64,000 nucleotides of DNA from Wohlfahrtiimonas larvae (GCF_039543665.1 NZ_BAABKE010000001.1:310001-374000), one strand, 5' to 3'. Counted from the stretch's first letter, positions 53,281-62,622 are shown. Numbers and translations are program-made. The notes: generated from the letters alone by a model not told the origin.

Positions 53281-53886
53281 ATGATAACTAGAAATATTTT
53301 AGCAATTTTATTGGGGGCAGTTATTTTGCCCCTATCTGGTTGTGCGCCTTTAGCTGTATTTGGTGCAGTCGGTACAACAGGTGTGATTATGTCTGATCGA
53401 CGAACCAACGCTGTAATGCTTGAAGATCAAGAAATTGAATCACAAGTAAAGAAAGCTGTTAGAGATTTACCTTATGGTTCTAAAAATCATATTAATAATG
53501 TTAGCTATAATCACGCGGTATTATTAGCAGGTGAAGTACATACTAGAGAAATTGGATTAACTTTAGAGGATGAAGTTAAGAAAATCCCAGGCGTAACAAA
53601 TGTTTATAACGAATTGGTTATTGCTCCAGCTTCATCGTTTGGTGAAAGATCTCAAGATACGTTACTGACAACAAAAGTGAAAAGTGAAATAGCTTTATTA
53701 ACTATTTCTCCAGATTTTTATGCAGGACATGTCAAAGTTGTTACTGAACGTGGAATTGTATATTTAATGGGGTTATTAAAACCTTCAGAAATGCAGCCAG
53801 TGATAGATCGTGCACGTAGCGTATCTGGTGTGATTGAGGTTGTACCATTATTTGAAACATATTACCCAGAGAAAAAGGATAAATAA
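53281..53886 (+). CDS. BON-domain outer-membrane lipoprotein (DolP/YraP-like)
   Basis: From ATG 53281 the protein has 201 residues: lipoprotein signal with LPLSGC, then two BON domains (about 45-115 and 125-195) with VKKAVRDLP, VLLAGEVHTREIG, KIPGVTNVYNELVI and VKVVTERGIVYLMGLLKPSE. DolP/YraP proteins support outer-membrane integrity and bind anionic phospholipids. It lies 16 bp after rpoH and overlaps the gor start by one base, so it is probably co-transcribed with both. Confidence 0.88.
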   Translation: MITRNILAILLGAVILPLSGCAPLAVFGAVGTTGVIMSDRRTNAVMLEDQEIESQVKKAVRDLPYGSKNHINNVSYNHAVLLAGEVHTREIGLTLEDEVKKIPGVTNVYNELVIAPASSFGERSQDTLLTTKVKSEIALLTISPDFYAGHVKVVTERGIVYLMGLLKPSEMQPVIDRARSVSGVIEVVPLFETYYPEKKDK

Positions 53887-55217
53887 TGAAATATGATGTA
53901 ATTGCTCTTGGCGCAGGCTCAGGAGGAATTTCTGTTGTAGAGCGTGCTGTGAGTTATGGTGCTAAATGTTTAGTAATTGAAAAAGGTATGGTTGGCGGCA
54001 CATGTGTCAATGTTGGTTGTGTGCCGAAAAAAATCATGTGGAATGCATCTCATGTTGCGGATACAATTCGTAATGCATCAGGTTATGGCTTTGATGTTGA
54101 ATTGAAAAATTTCTCTTGGACGACATTGAAAGAGAAGCGTGATGGCTATATTGGTGGCATTACAAATTGGTACGGTGGTTACATTGAATCTTTAGGGATT
54201 GATTATGTAGAAGGTGCTGCAAAGTTTATTGATGATCATACAATTGAAGTGAACGGAGAACGTTATACAGCTAATCACATTGTGATCTCAACTGGTGGTC
54301 GTCCAAAGATTCCAACAGATGTGAAAGGTGCTGAATTTGGCATTACATCAGATGAATTTTTTGCATTAGAAACGCAGCCCAAAAGCGTTGCTGTGATTGG
54401 CGCTGGTTATATTGCTGTAGAAATTGCACAATTGATGCAAGGTTTAGGCACTGAATCACATTTATTCTGCCGTAAAGAAAATGTATTGAGAACATTTGAC
54501 CATTTTGTGACTGATGAATTAAAATTAGAGTTAGAGAAAAATCTTTCTTTCCATACTAACTCCACAATTGAAGCTATTGAAAAAACTGAAAATGGTTTGG
54601 TGGTTATATCTAATCATGGCCGTACAGAAGTAGATCAGGTAATCTGGGCGATTGGTCGTGATTTAAATACAGATAATATTGGTTTGGAAAATACTTCCAT
54701 TAAAGTGGAAGCAGATGGTGTAATTCCTGTTGATCAATATCAAGAAACTAATGTCAAAGGCGTTTTTGCATTGGGTGATATTATTGGTGAATTTCCATTG
54801 ACGCCTGTTGCAATTGCAGCTGCTCGTCGTTTAGCAGATCGTTTATATGGTGGGAAAGAAGGGCGTTATTTACCTTATGAAAATATTGCTAGCATCGTAT
54901 TTTCTCATCCACCAATTGGTACTGTTGGTTTAACAGAAGTGGAAGCAGAAGCAAAATATGAGAAAGTGAAATGCTATACGACATCATTTACTTCGATGTA
55001 TTCTAGTTTTACACCGCATCCTGTTAAAACAGCAATGAAATTAGTTGTTGCTGGGGATGATGAAAAAGTTGTAGGTGTGCATATGATTGGCCCACAAGTA
55101 GATGAAATGTTACAAGGCTTTGCTGTTGCTGTTCGCATGGGCGCAACTAAGCAAGATTTTGATGATACAGTTGCGTTACATCCAACTTCAGCAGAAGAAT
55201 TGGTAACAATGCGCTAA
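53886..55217 (+). CDS. gor: glutathione-disulfide reductase
   Basis: The 443-residue flavoprotein has the FAD motif ALGAGSGGIS, the redox disulfide GGTCVNVGCVPKK (Cys about 42 and 47), the NADP-binding VIGAGYIAVEIAQLM, a second FAD motif GVFALGDI and the catalytic His in VALHPTSAEE. It reduces oxidised glutathione using NADPH. The one-residue-stop overlap (TAATG) with the BON lipoprotein gene implies a joint transcript starting at rpoH. Confidence 0.95.
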   Translation: MKYDVIALGAGSGGISVVERAVSYGAKCLVIEKGMVGGTCVNVGCVPKKIMWNASHVADTIRNASGYGFDVELKNFSWTTLKEKRDGYIGGITNWYGGYIESLGIDYVEGAAKFIDDHTIEVNGERYTANHIVISTGGRPKIPTDVKGAEFGITSDEFFALETQPKSVAVIGAGYIAVEIAQLMQGLGTESHLFCRKENVLRTFDHFVTDELKLELEKNLSFHTNSTIEAIEKTENGLVVISNHGRTEVDQVIWAIGRDLNTDNIGLENTSIKVEADGVIPVDQYQETNVKGVFALGDIIGEFPLTPVAIAAARRLADRLYGGKEGRYLPYENIASIVFSHPPIGTVGLTEVEAEAKYEKVKCYTTSFTSMYSSFTPHPVKTAMKLVVAGDDEKVVGVHMIGPQVDEMLQGFAVAVRMGATKQDFDDTVALHPTSAEELVTMR

Positions 55218-55245
55218 ACATCGCTAGCATTTTGTATTACAATAG

Positions 55246-55275
55246 GCTCTTTCGTCATTAGAAAGAGCTTTTTTT
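55246..55275 (+). terminator. terminator after gor, directly abutting the pit start codon
   Basis: GCTCTTTC (55246-55253) pairs with GAAAGAGC (55261-55268), followed by TTTTTTT, and the next three bases are the pit ATG. The pit ribosome site (AAAGAG) is inside the 3' arm. Confidence 0.85.
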
Positions 55276-56745
55276 ATGTTGGCTGAATTTTTTTCTGGAC
55301 TTGATTGGCACATCATTTTAATTTTGATTGGTTCTGTTGGGCTTGTTCTAGCTTTTGAATTTGTAAATGGATTCCATGATACCGCCAATGCTGTTGCAAC
55401 AGTGATTTTTACTAAATCAATGAAGCCTGGCATGGCGGTTTTTTTATCTGGCATATTTAACTTTTTAGGAGTTGCATTGGGTGGTTTAGCGGTTGCGTAT
55501 GCAATTGTAAATCTATTGCCAATGGAATTACTGGCAACAGCAAACTCAACGAAGGGATTGATTATGATCTTTTCATTATTAGTTGCTGCGTTGATTTGGA
55601 ATTTAGGTACTTGGTATTTTGGTATTCCTGCTTCAAGTTCTCATACTTTAATTGGATCAATTTTAGGTGTTGGTTTAGCAAATGCATTGATTGAGCATGG
55701 CTCATTAGTGGAGGGTGTTAACTGGGCAAAAGCTTATGATGTATTTTTCTCATTATTATTCTCACCATTGATTGGTGCAGGTGTTGCTGGTTTATTCTTG
55801 TTGCTTTTATTGAAATGGAAGCCAAAAAGTAATATCCATAAAACACCGCATATTCGCCATAATATCGAAAAGAAAAAACGCCCTCCTTTTTGGCCACGTT
55901 TCTGCCTAGTCTGCTCTGCTATGGGGATGAGTTTTGCACATGGTCAAAATGATGGACAAAAAGGTATTGGTTTGGTGATGTTAGTATTATTCAGTATTGT
56001 GCCAGCACAATTTGTTGTGAATATGAAATCAGATGTTTATGATATTCAGCAAACTAAAATTGCAGCAGAATTGATCATTACTTCTTATGATAAAAATAAA
56101 GATGTGATGGAAAAATTATTTCCTGCCTCTGAGAAGATGGAAAAAACACTTTTTAGCTGTGAGCCTTCAGAAATGGTTGGGCATGCACAGAAATTGGTGG
56201 GCTTATTAGATGGGATTACAAGCTACGAGCAATTAACAACAGATCAGCGTTGGTCTGTACGTAACGAAGTTTTATGCTTGGGGAATGTCACTAAAAGATT
56301 AGAAAAAGCAGAAGAATTATCAGATGCTGATCGCAAAACGTATAAGAGTATTTCTAAAAACTTAACTAAGACAACACAATATGCACCTATTTGGGTTATT
56401 TTTGCTGTAGCCTTTGCATTAGGTTGCGGTACGATGATCGGTTGGAGACGTGTTGTGGAAACAGTCGGAGGTAAGATTGGTAAGAAAGAGATGACTTATG
56501 CACAAGGCATGAGTGCTCAGATTACTGCGGGTGTTTCTATTGCCTCTGCAAGTTATTTAGGGTTGCCAGTTTCAACAACACATATTTTATCGAGTGCAGT
56601 TGCAGGAACTATGGTGGCAAATAAATCAGGTTTGCAAGGATCAACTGTGCGTAGTATTTTGATGGCATGGGTATTAACTTTGCCTGTTTCAATTATTTTG
56701 TCTTTTTCATTATATTATGTAGGCAATCTTTTATTTATTAATTAA
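55276..56745 (+). CDS. pit: PiT-family inorganic phosphate transporter
   Basis: The 489-residue carrier has the two inverted PHO4 signatures: EFVNGFHDTANAVATVIFT near residue 30 and MSFAHGQNDGQKGIGLVML near 225, with GIPASSSHTLIGSILG and GLPVSTTHILSSAVAGTM as the paired substrate loops. It imports phosphate with protons or as metal-phosphate. A cytoplasmic, helical insert (about 265-365) is longer than in short PiT proteins. The start codon directly follows a terminator T tract. Confidence 0.92.
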   Translation: MLAEFFSGLDWHIILILIGSVGLVLAFEFVNGFHDTANAVATVIFTKSMKPGMAVFLSGIFNFLGVALGGLAVAYAIVNLLPMELLATANSTKGLIMIFSLLVAALIWNLGTWYFGIPASSSHTLIGSILGVGLANALIEHGSLVEGVNWAKAYDVFFSLLFSPLIGAGVAGLFLLLLLKWKPKSNIHKTPHIRHNIEKKKRPPFWPRFCLVCSAMGMSFAHGQNDGQKGIGLVMLVLFSIVPAQFVVNMKSDVYDIQQTKIAAELIITSYDKNKDVMEKLFPASEKMEKTLFSCEPSEMVGHAQKLVGLLDGITSYEQLTTDQRWSVRNEVLCLGNVTKRLEKAEELSDADRKTYKSISKNLTKTTQYAPIWVIFAVAFALGCGTMIGWRRVVETVGGKIGKKEMTYAQGMSAQITAGVSIASASYLGLPVSTTHILSSAVAGTMVANKSGLQGSTVRSILMAWVLTLPVSIILSFSLYYVGNLLFIN

Positions 56746-56754
56746 TCGTTGGTC

Positions 56755-57315
56755 ATGAATAAGTTATTAACTGTAGAAGAGGGGATAGCAGCGTTGGCTC
56801 ATCAAGAGTTGATTCTGTATCCAACCGAGGGTGTGTATGGTATTGGTGCCGATGCGCGCAATGTTGAATTAGCTAAAATTATTTGCAAAATTAAAGGGCG
56901 ACCGTTAAGTAAGGGGTTAATCGTTTTAGCGGATTCTTTAGAAAGATTGCAAGATTGGATCTTGCCATTAACTGATGACCAAAAAGCTTTGATGAAAACT
57001 TTAGATTTTGGTTTTCATCATACTTGGCTGTTACCTAGAACAGAGTTATGTCCTGATGTTTTGTCTGGCGATTCCCCTGATTTAGCTGTTAGATTAACGA
57101 CACATCCTGTTGCAAAAGCATTATGTGAAGGCTTTGGTGCACCTTTAATCTCAACAAGTGCTAATATTCAGGGAGAACCTGCTATAATATCAGAAGAGGA
57201 TGCTTTAAAATTCTGTGGTTCTAAAATAGCTGGTGTTGTAGCAGGAAAATTAGGTGGTATTCCTCAAGCAACAAAGATTCAGCATATCATTACAGGAAAG
57301 GTTTATAGAGCTTAG
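56755..57315 (+). CDS. tsaC: threonylcarbamoyl-AMP synthase TsaC
   Basis: From ATG 56755 the product has 186 residues, typical of short YrdC/TsaC proteins. It makes threonylcarbamoyl-AMP from threonine, bicarbonate and ATP for the tRNA t6A modification. Motifs: YPTEGVYGIGADA, the KxR-type KIKGRPLSKGLIVL, and ISTSANIQGEPA. A TTG two codons earlier is rejected. The partner TsaD is at 1264. Confidence 0.92.
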   Translation: MNKLLTVEEGIAALAHQELILYPTEGVYGIGADARNVELAKIICKIKGRPLSKGLIVLADSLERLQDWILPLTDDQKALMKTLDFGFHHTWLLPRTELCPDVLSGDSPDLAVRLTTHPVAKALCEGFGAPLISTSANIQGEPAIISEEDALKFCGSKIAGVVAGKLGGIPQATKIQHIITGKVYRA

Positions 57316-57420
57316 TATTGATAGGAATCAAATATAGAAAATAAATATCTTTTAACGTTTGTGATTGTGATATGTACGTCATAATATAATTAAATAATTT
57401 GTGTATATAAGGAATCATCT

Positions 57421-57948
57421 ATGGATAACAATGTAGACTACAAAATTCCACCGAGTATGGAATTGTCTGATTTACCCCAAGGTGTCACAGAGTATGAAGA
57501 GAAAACTTTGACATACTATGAGGGCTTCCAACGTCGTTTGTATATTGTGGATGAGGAAGTACCTTATCCTGATGGGCGTTTGATAGTTTCTAGAACAGAT
57601 ACACGCGGCATTATTACACATGCTAATAGAGCATTCGTAGATATGTCTGCATGGTCAGAAGAAGAGTTGATAGGTTCACCTCATTCTATTTTGCGTCATC
57701 CAGATGTTCCACCTGTTATTTTTAAAGATTTGTGGGATACAGTACAATCAGGTAAGCCTTGGCGTGGTTTTGTTAAAAACTTACGTAAAGATGGTCGCTA
57801 TTATTGGGTTTATGCAACAGCAAGTCCAAACTATGAAGATGGCCATATCATTGCTTATACATCTGTTCGTCGCAAGCCAGCACGCGAAGGTGTTAACCAA
57901 ACATTAGAAGTGATTGGTAAAATTTGGTCAGGTGAATTGGTACTATAA
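57421..57948 (+). CDS. stand-alone PAS-domain protein (Aer-like sensor)
   Basis: The 175-residue protein has about 55 N-terminal residues of no recognised family, then one PAS domain: IVSRTDTRGIITHANRAFVD, MSAWSEEELIGSPHSILRHP, DVPPVIFKDLWDTVQSGKPW and RGFVKNLRKDGRYYWVYATA. The ILRHPDVPP and WRGFVKN motifs are those of the Aer redox sensor, which binds FAD. There is no methyl-accepting, kinase or cyclase output domain, so it must work through a partner or as part of a split receptor. AAGGA precedes the ATG. Confidence 0.85.
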   Translation: MDNNVDYKIPPSMELSDLPQGVTEYEEKTLTYYEGFQRRLYIVDEEVPYPDGRLIVSRTDTRGIITHANRAFVDMSAWSEEELIGSPHSILRHPDVPPVIFKDLWDTVQSGKPWRGFVKNLRKDGRYYWVYATASPNYEDGHIIAYTSVRRKPAREGVNQTLEVIGKIWSGELVL

Positions 57949-57974
57949 TTAATACAGATGATCGATAAAATAAG

Positions 57975-57997
57975 AATCCCGCAGTGCGGGATTTTTT
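57975..57997 (+). terminator. terminator after the PAS gene
   Basis: ATCCCGCA and TGCGGGAT form a tight stem followed by TTTTTATG. Confidence 0.88.
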
Positions 57998-58026
57998 ATG
58001 TCATAAATATTAATGGAAAATATTAT

Positions 58027-58503
58027 TTATATCATTTTACTGTAATCTATTAAGGCTTTTTGCATGGGCTTTGGTAATAGGTCAAAATCCAAGCTATCTA
58101 ACCAATTCTTAATTTCCAATACCAATGCTGTATTGCCCTCGATGGCCAATGCTCGATTAAAAAATAATGTGTCAGGATCTTCTTTTCTAGAAATTAATAA
58201 TATTAAAGGATTAAATGAGGACTTTAAAATAACATCAGCTGTGTCATGATGATTAAGAGCTATAAGTTTTTGATTTTTTAAAGTAATAGTGGTTGAATAA
58301 TGAATATCATCCACATTGATTTGAAAAGTTTTATTTTCTAAAAAATCTAGCTCACCATCAGTTATGGCTTCTTTAAAGAAATGGTTCATCACAAGATTAA
58401 TACATTGAATTTTCAAATAATTTGGCATTATTTTTAAGTGATATTTGCATAATTTAGGTAAAATATTAGGTAAATGTTTTGAAACTTGAGCGGGTATTTG
58501 CAT
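58027..58503 (-). CDS. ubiT: UbiT, SCP2-type accessory factor for anaerobic ubiquinone synthesis
   Basis: From ATG 58503 (GAGG, 5-nt spacer) the product has 158 residues; the longer frame from 58539 would run through an FNR box. It is an SCP2-like lipid-binding protein (YhbT family) with AITDGELDFLENKTFQINV, ISRKEDPDTLFFNRALAIEGNTAL and a leucine-rich end. UbiT is required for oxygen-independent ubiquinone synthesis with UbiU and UbiV, which are divergently encoded next to it, as in E. coli. Confidence 0.92.
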   Translation of the reverse strand: MQIPAQVSKHLPNILPKLCKYHLKIMPNYLKIQCINLVMNHFFKEAITDGELDFLENKTFQINVDDIHYSTTITLKNQKLIALNHHDTADVILKSSFNPLILLISRKEDPDTLFFNRALAIEGNTALVLEIKNWLDSLDFDLLPKPMQKALIDYSKMI

Positions 58504-58516
58504 AACATCCTCAAAA

Positions 58517-58581
58517 TTGATTCCAATCAAACCACTCATACTGTAAACAATCTATCTTAATAGCGTTTTGATATTAATCAT
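58517..58581. promoter_or_regulatory. divergent FNR-controlled promoters of ubiT and ubiUV
   Basis: Box A, TTGATTCCAATCAA (58517-58530), is a perfect FNR consensus. Box B, TTGATATTAATCAT (58568-58581), matches nine of ten specified bases. For ubiU, TATCTT at 58553-58558 implies a start near 58565, 41.5 bp from the box A centre. For ubiT, TACAGT (minus strand, 58540-58545) implies a start near 58533, 41.5 bp from the box B centre. Each promoter thus has a class II site, and each box also lies just downstream of the opposite start. Confidence 0.8.
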
Positions 58582-58593
58582 AAATGAGGCGTT

Positions 58594-59592
58594 ATGGAAT
58601 TATTATGCCCTGCAGGGAATTTACCAGCTTTAAAAACTGCATTTGAAAATGGTGCGGATGCAGTTTACATAGGTTTGAAGGATGAGACTAATGCTCGGCA
58701 TTTTCCTGGGTTAAATTTTACAGAAAAGCGACTGCAAGAAGCTGTTAAAACAACCAAAAAATTTGATAAGAAATTACATGTTGCAATTAATACATTCGTC
58801 AATCCATCATCTTTTCATATCTGGAAATCTGCGATTGATCGTTCTGTCGGTGAAGGCGTCGATGCTCTGATTTTGGCAGATATCGCTAATTTAGATTATG
58901 TTGCCAATAAACATCCTGAAATGGAAGTACATTTATCTGTGCAAGCTTCTGCTACTAATATTGAAGCCATTAAATTTTACCAAAGGGAATTTAATGTTAA
59001 ACGGATTGTGATCCCGAGAGTTTTACCTATTCATCAAGTGAAAAAGCTAGCGCAGGAGTCGCCTGTGCCACTGGAAGTGTTTGCGTTTGGTGGTTTATGT
59101 ATCATGGCAGAAGGACGTTGTTACTTATCATCTTACACAACTGGCAAATCACCCAATACAGCAGGAGCTTGTTCACCCGCTGAATTTGTAGAATGGCGTG
59201 AAATAGAAAATGGTGGTAAAGAAACGCGGTTAAATAATGTTTTGATTGATCGTTTTTCAGAATCTGAGCATGCAGGTTATCCAACATTATGCAAAGGACG
59301 CTTTAACGTGGAAGATTCGCTTTATCATGTGATGGAAGAACCAACAAGTTTAAATACAATTTCATTGATTCCTGATTTCTTCAAAATGGGTATTGCATCA
59401 GTTAAAATAGAAGGCCGACAGAGAAGCCCTGCATATGTTGCCAAAGTTGCAAAAACATGGCGAGAAGCGATAGATCATTACCAAAAGTCACCGAATAATT
59501 TTCAAGTGAAAGCACAATGGGATCAAGCTTTGAATGAAATATCAGAAGGTAAGCAAACAACATTGGGTGCTTATAATCGCCATTGGCAATAA
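58594..59592 (+). CDS. ubiU: UbiU, U32-family 4Fe-4S subunit of anaerobic ubiquinone hydroxylation
   Basis: The 332-residue protein belongs to the U32 peptidase-like family (YhbU). It begins MELLCPAGNLPALKTAFENG and carries the four cysteines that hold a 4Fe-4S cluster in UbiU: in FGGLCIMAEGRCYLSS, TAGACSPAE and YPTLCKGRF. With UbiV it forms a heterodimer that hydroxylates ubiquinone precursors without oxygen. GAGG precedes the ATG; an FNR class II promoter lies immediately upstream. Confidence 0.95.
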   Translation: MELLCPAGNLPALKTAFENGADAVYIGLKDETNARHFPGLNFTEKRLQEAVKTTKKFDKKLHVAINTFVNPSSFHIWKSAIDRSVGEGVDALILADIANLDYVANKHPEMEVHLSVQASATNIEAIKFYQREFNVKRIVIPRVLPIHQVKKLAQESPVPLEVFAFGGLCIMAEGRCYLSSYTTGKSPNTAGACSPAEFVEWREIENGGKETRLNNVLIDRFSESEHAGYPTLCKGRFNVEDSLYHVMEEPTSLNTISLIPDFFKMGIASVKIEGRQRSPAYVAKVAKTWREAIDHYQKSPNNFQVKAQWDQALNEISEGKQTTLGAYNRHWQ

Positions 59593-59609
59593 GGTAGAGG
59601 GGAATCAAT

Positions 59610-60482
59610 ATGAAATTATCGTTAAGTCCAATTCTTTATTGTTGGGAAAAAACTCGAGTATATAATTTTTACGATGCAATTAAAACAAGTGATGTGGATA
59701 TTGTTTATTTGGGCGAAATGGTCTGTGCAAAGCGCCAAGAGTTATTACTCAATGATTGGTTAGAGATTGGCAAAGAGCTCCAAAATCACGGTAAAGAAGT
59801 TGTTTTAACATCATTAGCATTAGTGGATAGTCCATCAAAATTATTGGATGTTAAAAAAGTTGTGAATAATGGTGAATTTACTATTGAAGCTAATGATTTT
59901 TCTGCCATTAATTTATGTGTGGAAAATCAATTACCTTTTGTGGCTGGGCATGCTTTGAATATCTATAATGCAGAAGCTTTGGCAGTGATGCTTCGTAATG
60001 GTATGCAACGTTGGTGTTTTCCTGTGGAATTATCACAAGCATGGCTACATGATATTCAAAAAGCATGTGAAGTGCAGGGGATATGGCAGAAATTTGAAAA
60101 AGAAATCTTGGCTTATGGTTATTTGCCTTTATCATATTCAGCAAGGTGTTTTACGGCGCGAAATGTTGGGCGTGATAAAGCAGATTGTGAAATCGCTTGT
60201 CTTAAAGATCCTTCGGGGAAAGCCGTATTGACACAAGATAATCAGCGTATTTTTACAATGAATGGTATTCAGATGCAAAGTGGTCTTTGTTATAACTTAG
60301 TGAATGAATATCCATCATTATCAACATTGGTAGATATGATCCGTTTATCACCCTGGGATGAAAATATTCTCACGATAATTGAGCAATACCGTGCACGAAT
60401 GCTATCAGAAAATACTCATATGCAACCATTAGCATCGCATGAATGTTCAGGTTTCTGGACGGGTGAAGCAGGGATGCAATGA
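59610..60482 (+). CDS. ubiV: UbiV, U32-family 4Fe-4S partner of UbiU
   Basis: The 290-residue YhbV/UbiV protein starts 18 bp after ubiU with a good AGAGGGG ribosome site. Its four cluster cysteines are visible: one in LGEMVCAKRQEL (about residue 38) and three in SARCFTARNVGRDKADCEIACLKD (about 190-215). It works with UbiU in oxygen-independent ubiquinone synthesis. Confidence 0.95.
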   Translation: MKLSLSPILYCWEKTRVYNFYDAIKTSDVDIVYLGEMVCAKRQELLLNDWLEIGKELQNHGKEVVLTSLALVDSPSKLLDVKKVVNNGEFTIEANDFSAINLCVENQLPFVAGHALNIYNAEALAVMLRNGMQRWCFPVELSQAWLHDIQKACEVQGIWQKFEKEILAYGYLPLSYSARCFTARNVGRDKADCEIACLKDPSGKAVLTQDNQRIFTMNGIQMQSGLCYNLVNEYPSLSTLVDMIRLSPWDENILTIIEQYRARMLSENTHMQPLASHECSGFWTGEAGMQ

Positions 60483-60500
60483 TGGTGTGATTATTTTTAA

Positions 60501-60530
60501 GCGCTGCATATAGCAGCGCCTTGCTTTTTA
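60501..60530 (+). terminator. terminator after ubiUV
   Basis: GCGCTGC (60501-60507) pairs with GCAGCGC (60513-60519), followed by CTTGCTTTTTA. It lies between convergent ubiV and the receptor gene. Confidence 0.7.
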
Positions 60531-60537
60531 TGGTTGA

Positions 60538-62622
60538 TTAGAAATCAATATTAACACCAATCCAATAACGACGGCCATCAATTGTATGATCTAAATCGGT
60601 ATTTTTGATTTTTTTATTGCCGATATTATAGATACCTGCATAAAAACTTGTATGTTTATCAATTTTATAAGATCCACCTAGATCAAAAGTTGTATATCCA
60701 GGATAACGATCACCAGGACCACCATCTCTATTTAATGATATTTCTTTACCTCGGTAATTGACCTTGGTCCAAATATGGGCTTGTGGCATAAATTGCCAGT
60801 CCGCATGTATATTGAGCATATGTTTAGGTGTTTGTGTAAAGCCCGCACCTTTATATTTACCTTTAGTAATCTCGGTACGAATCCATGTATAGTTACCTGA
60901 TAATGTAATATCTTCAATAGGCTTCCAACGAGCTGATAGTTCTAAACCTTTAGATTTTGCTCGATCAGCATTTTCATAGCCTTGGATAAATCCATAGCCT
61001 AAGCCGTCAGGACCTGCATAAGGTGGCTCATGATCCTTAATACGAGGTTTGACATCTACAATCTGAATTTTATCTTTAAATGTTGTATAAAAAATTGTTG
61101 CTGTGGTATCTAATGTTTCATTAGGTGAAAAGTTTAAACCAATTTCATAGTTTAATGTTTTTTCAGGTTTTAAATCAGGATTGCCAACAATCATACCACG
61201 TTTTCTTGGATCATTTTGATTCGCACGACCACCTGTTTGCTGTCCCCATACTTCAGATGTTTGACGTAAACTTGGTGCGGAATAACCTGATGAAACACCG
61301 CCTTTTAATGTCCAAGCTTCATCTATGTTCCAAACTCCATAAATTCTTGGTGTAAAATTACTACCATATTTCTCATCATGGTCATAACGCAGTCCACCTG
61401 TAATTGCAAAGTTATCTAACATCCACCATTCATCTTCTAAAAAGAAAGCAAATGTTTTATGGGTGAGTTTATTGGGACCATTATGAACACGATTATCAGT
61501 TGCATCTAATTTTTCATGTCGATATTGTCCGCCAACAGTGATGGTATGAGTATCAATCGGGATAATTACGTTGCCATTGACATCTAAATTTTTAACGTTA
61601 ATTTTGCGAAATTTGTTATCGGTCTTTTCATTAGTAATCACAAGATCGGAAGTAATACCATTGTCGTATTCACCTAAATAACGCAAAGATTGATTTGTTC
61701 TACGATGTGTATCATCAGCATTTGTTGCGCGTGGTGATGGCTCAATACTTTTTCCGACAGTTTTTTCATCACGTTGTGTGCTTGTTCCTGCTTCTACTTC
61801 AAAAGTATGACCTTTGATGGGAACAAATGTTAATTTTCCACCTAAGTTATGTAAGCGACGTTCTGAAGAGCCTCCTATAACATTCTGTGCAGAATTATAA
61901 GTGTATTTACCCTCATCTTGGTGAGAATATTTACCAAATATTTGTAAGCCAAGCATCTCTTTGATCAATGGACCATTTAAATAAAATTCGGTTGTTTGAG
62001 TATTGCCGGTATGGGACTCATCTTCTATCGTGGTTTCTAGGCGTAGGCTGCCACCCCATTTGTCTGAAACTTTCTTTGTAATAACGTTAATTACCCCACC
62101 CATTGCATCTGAACCATAACGTGATGACATTGGGCCACGTACAACTTCAATGCGTTCTATAGCTGATAATGGTGGCATCCAACCTTGTTCAAAACCTTCA
62201 CTACCATTTGGGCGAGATTGACGAGAGCTTTGACGTTTACCATCTACCATGAAAAGGGTGTATTGTGGTCCCATGCCTCTGATAGCAATATCAGCGCTTG
62301 TACCTCTGCCAGAAACATTAACGCCCGGGATATCTTTTAATGCTTCAGAAATATCTCTAAAAGGCGCTTCTTGCATTTCTTGTTGTGTGACGACGGAGAT
62401 AGATGCTGGGGCACTTTTAACTTCTTGACTGAAACCACCTGCTGTAACAACTACTTTTGATAAGTCAATTGCAGAAGTTTCTGGTGAGAAGTTTTCTAAT
62501 TCTTCAATGGTGTTATCACTATTTGTTTTTTCTTCTGCAAATGTAATCGGTGATAAAATGGAGAGAAGAGCACATGCTACTAAACTGTACTTGAAGTGAT
62601 TTTGAATAGTCTGATATGGCAT
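60538..62622 (-). CDS. TonB-dependent outer-membrane receptor, CirA-like
   Basis: The 694-residue receptor has a signal peptide (VACALLSILSPITFAEE), a TonB box around LSKVVVTAGG, a plug domain with SAPASISVVTQQEM, ALKDIPGVNVSGRG and RIEVVRGPMSSRYGSDAMGGVINVITKK, and a 22-strand barrel ending in the usual aromatic residue (NIDF). The sequence is closest in style to CirA, the catecholate siderophore/colicin I receptor. A Fur box precedes it, so iron limitation should induce it. It is a clear paralogue of the gene next to it. Confidence 0.93.
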   Translation of the reverse strand: MPYQTIQNHFKYSLVACALLSILSPITFAEEKTNSDNTIEELENFSPETSAIDLSKVVVTAGGFSQEVKSAPASISVVTQQEMQEAPFRDISEALKDIPGVNVSGRGTSADIAIRGMGPQYTLFMVDGKRQSSRQSRPNGSEGFEQGWMPPLSAIERIEVVRGPMSSRYGSDAMGGVINVITKKVSDKWGGSLRLETTIEDESHTGNTQTTEFYLNGPLIKEMLGLQIFGKYSHQDEGKYTYNSAQNVIGGSSERRLHNLGGKLTFVPIKGHTFEVEAGTSTQRDEKTVGKSIEPSPRATNADDTHRRTNQSLRYLGEYDNGITSDLVITNEKTDNKFRKINVKNLDVNGNVIIPIDTHTITVGGQYRHEKLDATDNRVHNGPNKLTHKTFAFFLEDEWWMLDNFAITGGLRYDHDEKYGSNFTPRIYGVWNIDEAWTLKGGVSSGYSAPSLRQTSEVWGQQTGGRANQNDPRKRGMIVGNPDLKPEKTLNYEIGLNFSPNETLDTTATIFYTTFKDKIQIVDVKPRIKDHEPPYAGPDGLGYGFIQGYENADRAKSKGLELSARWKPIEDITLSGNYTWIRTEITKGKYKGAGFTQTPKHMLNIHADWQFMPQAHIWTKVNYRGKEISLNRDGGPGDRYPGYTTFDLGGSYKIDKHTSFYAGIYNIGNKKIKNTDLDHTIDGRRYWIGVNIDF

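Noticed and set aside
57360..57385. CRP-like site TGTGA...TCATA before the PAS gene
   Set aside because: The half-sites are separated by 8 bp instead of 6 and the second half is imperfect.
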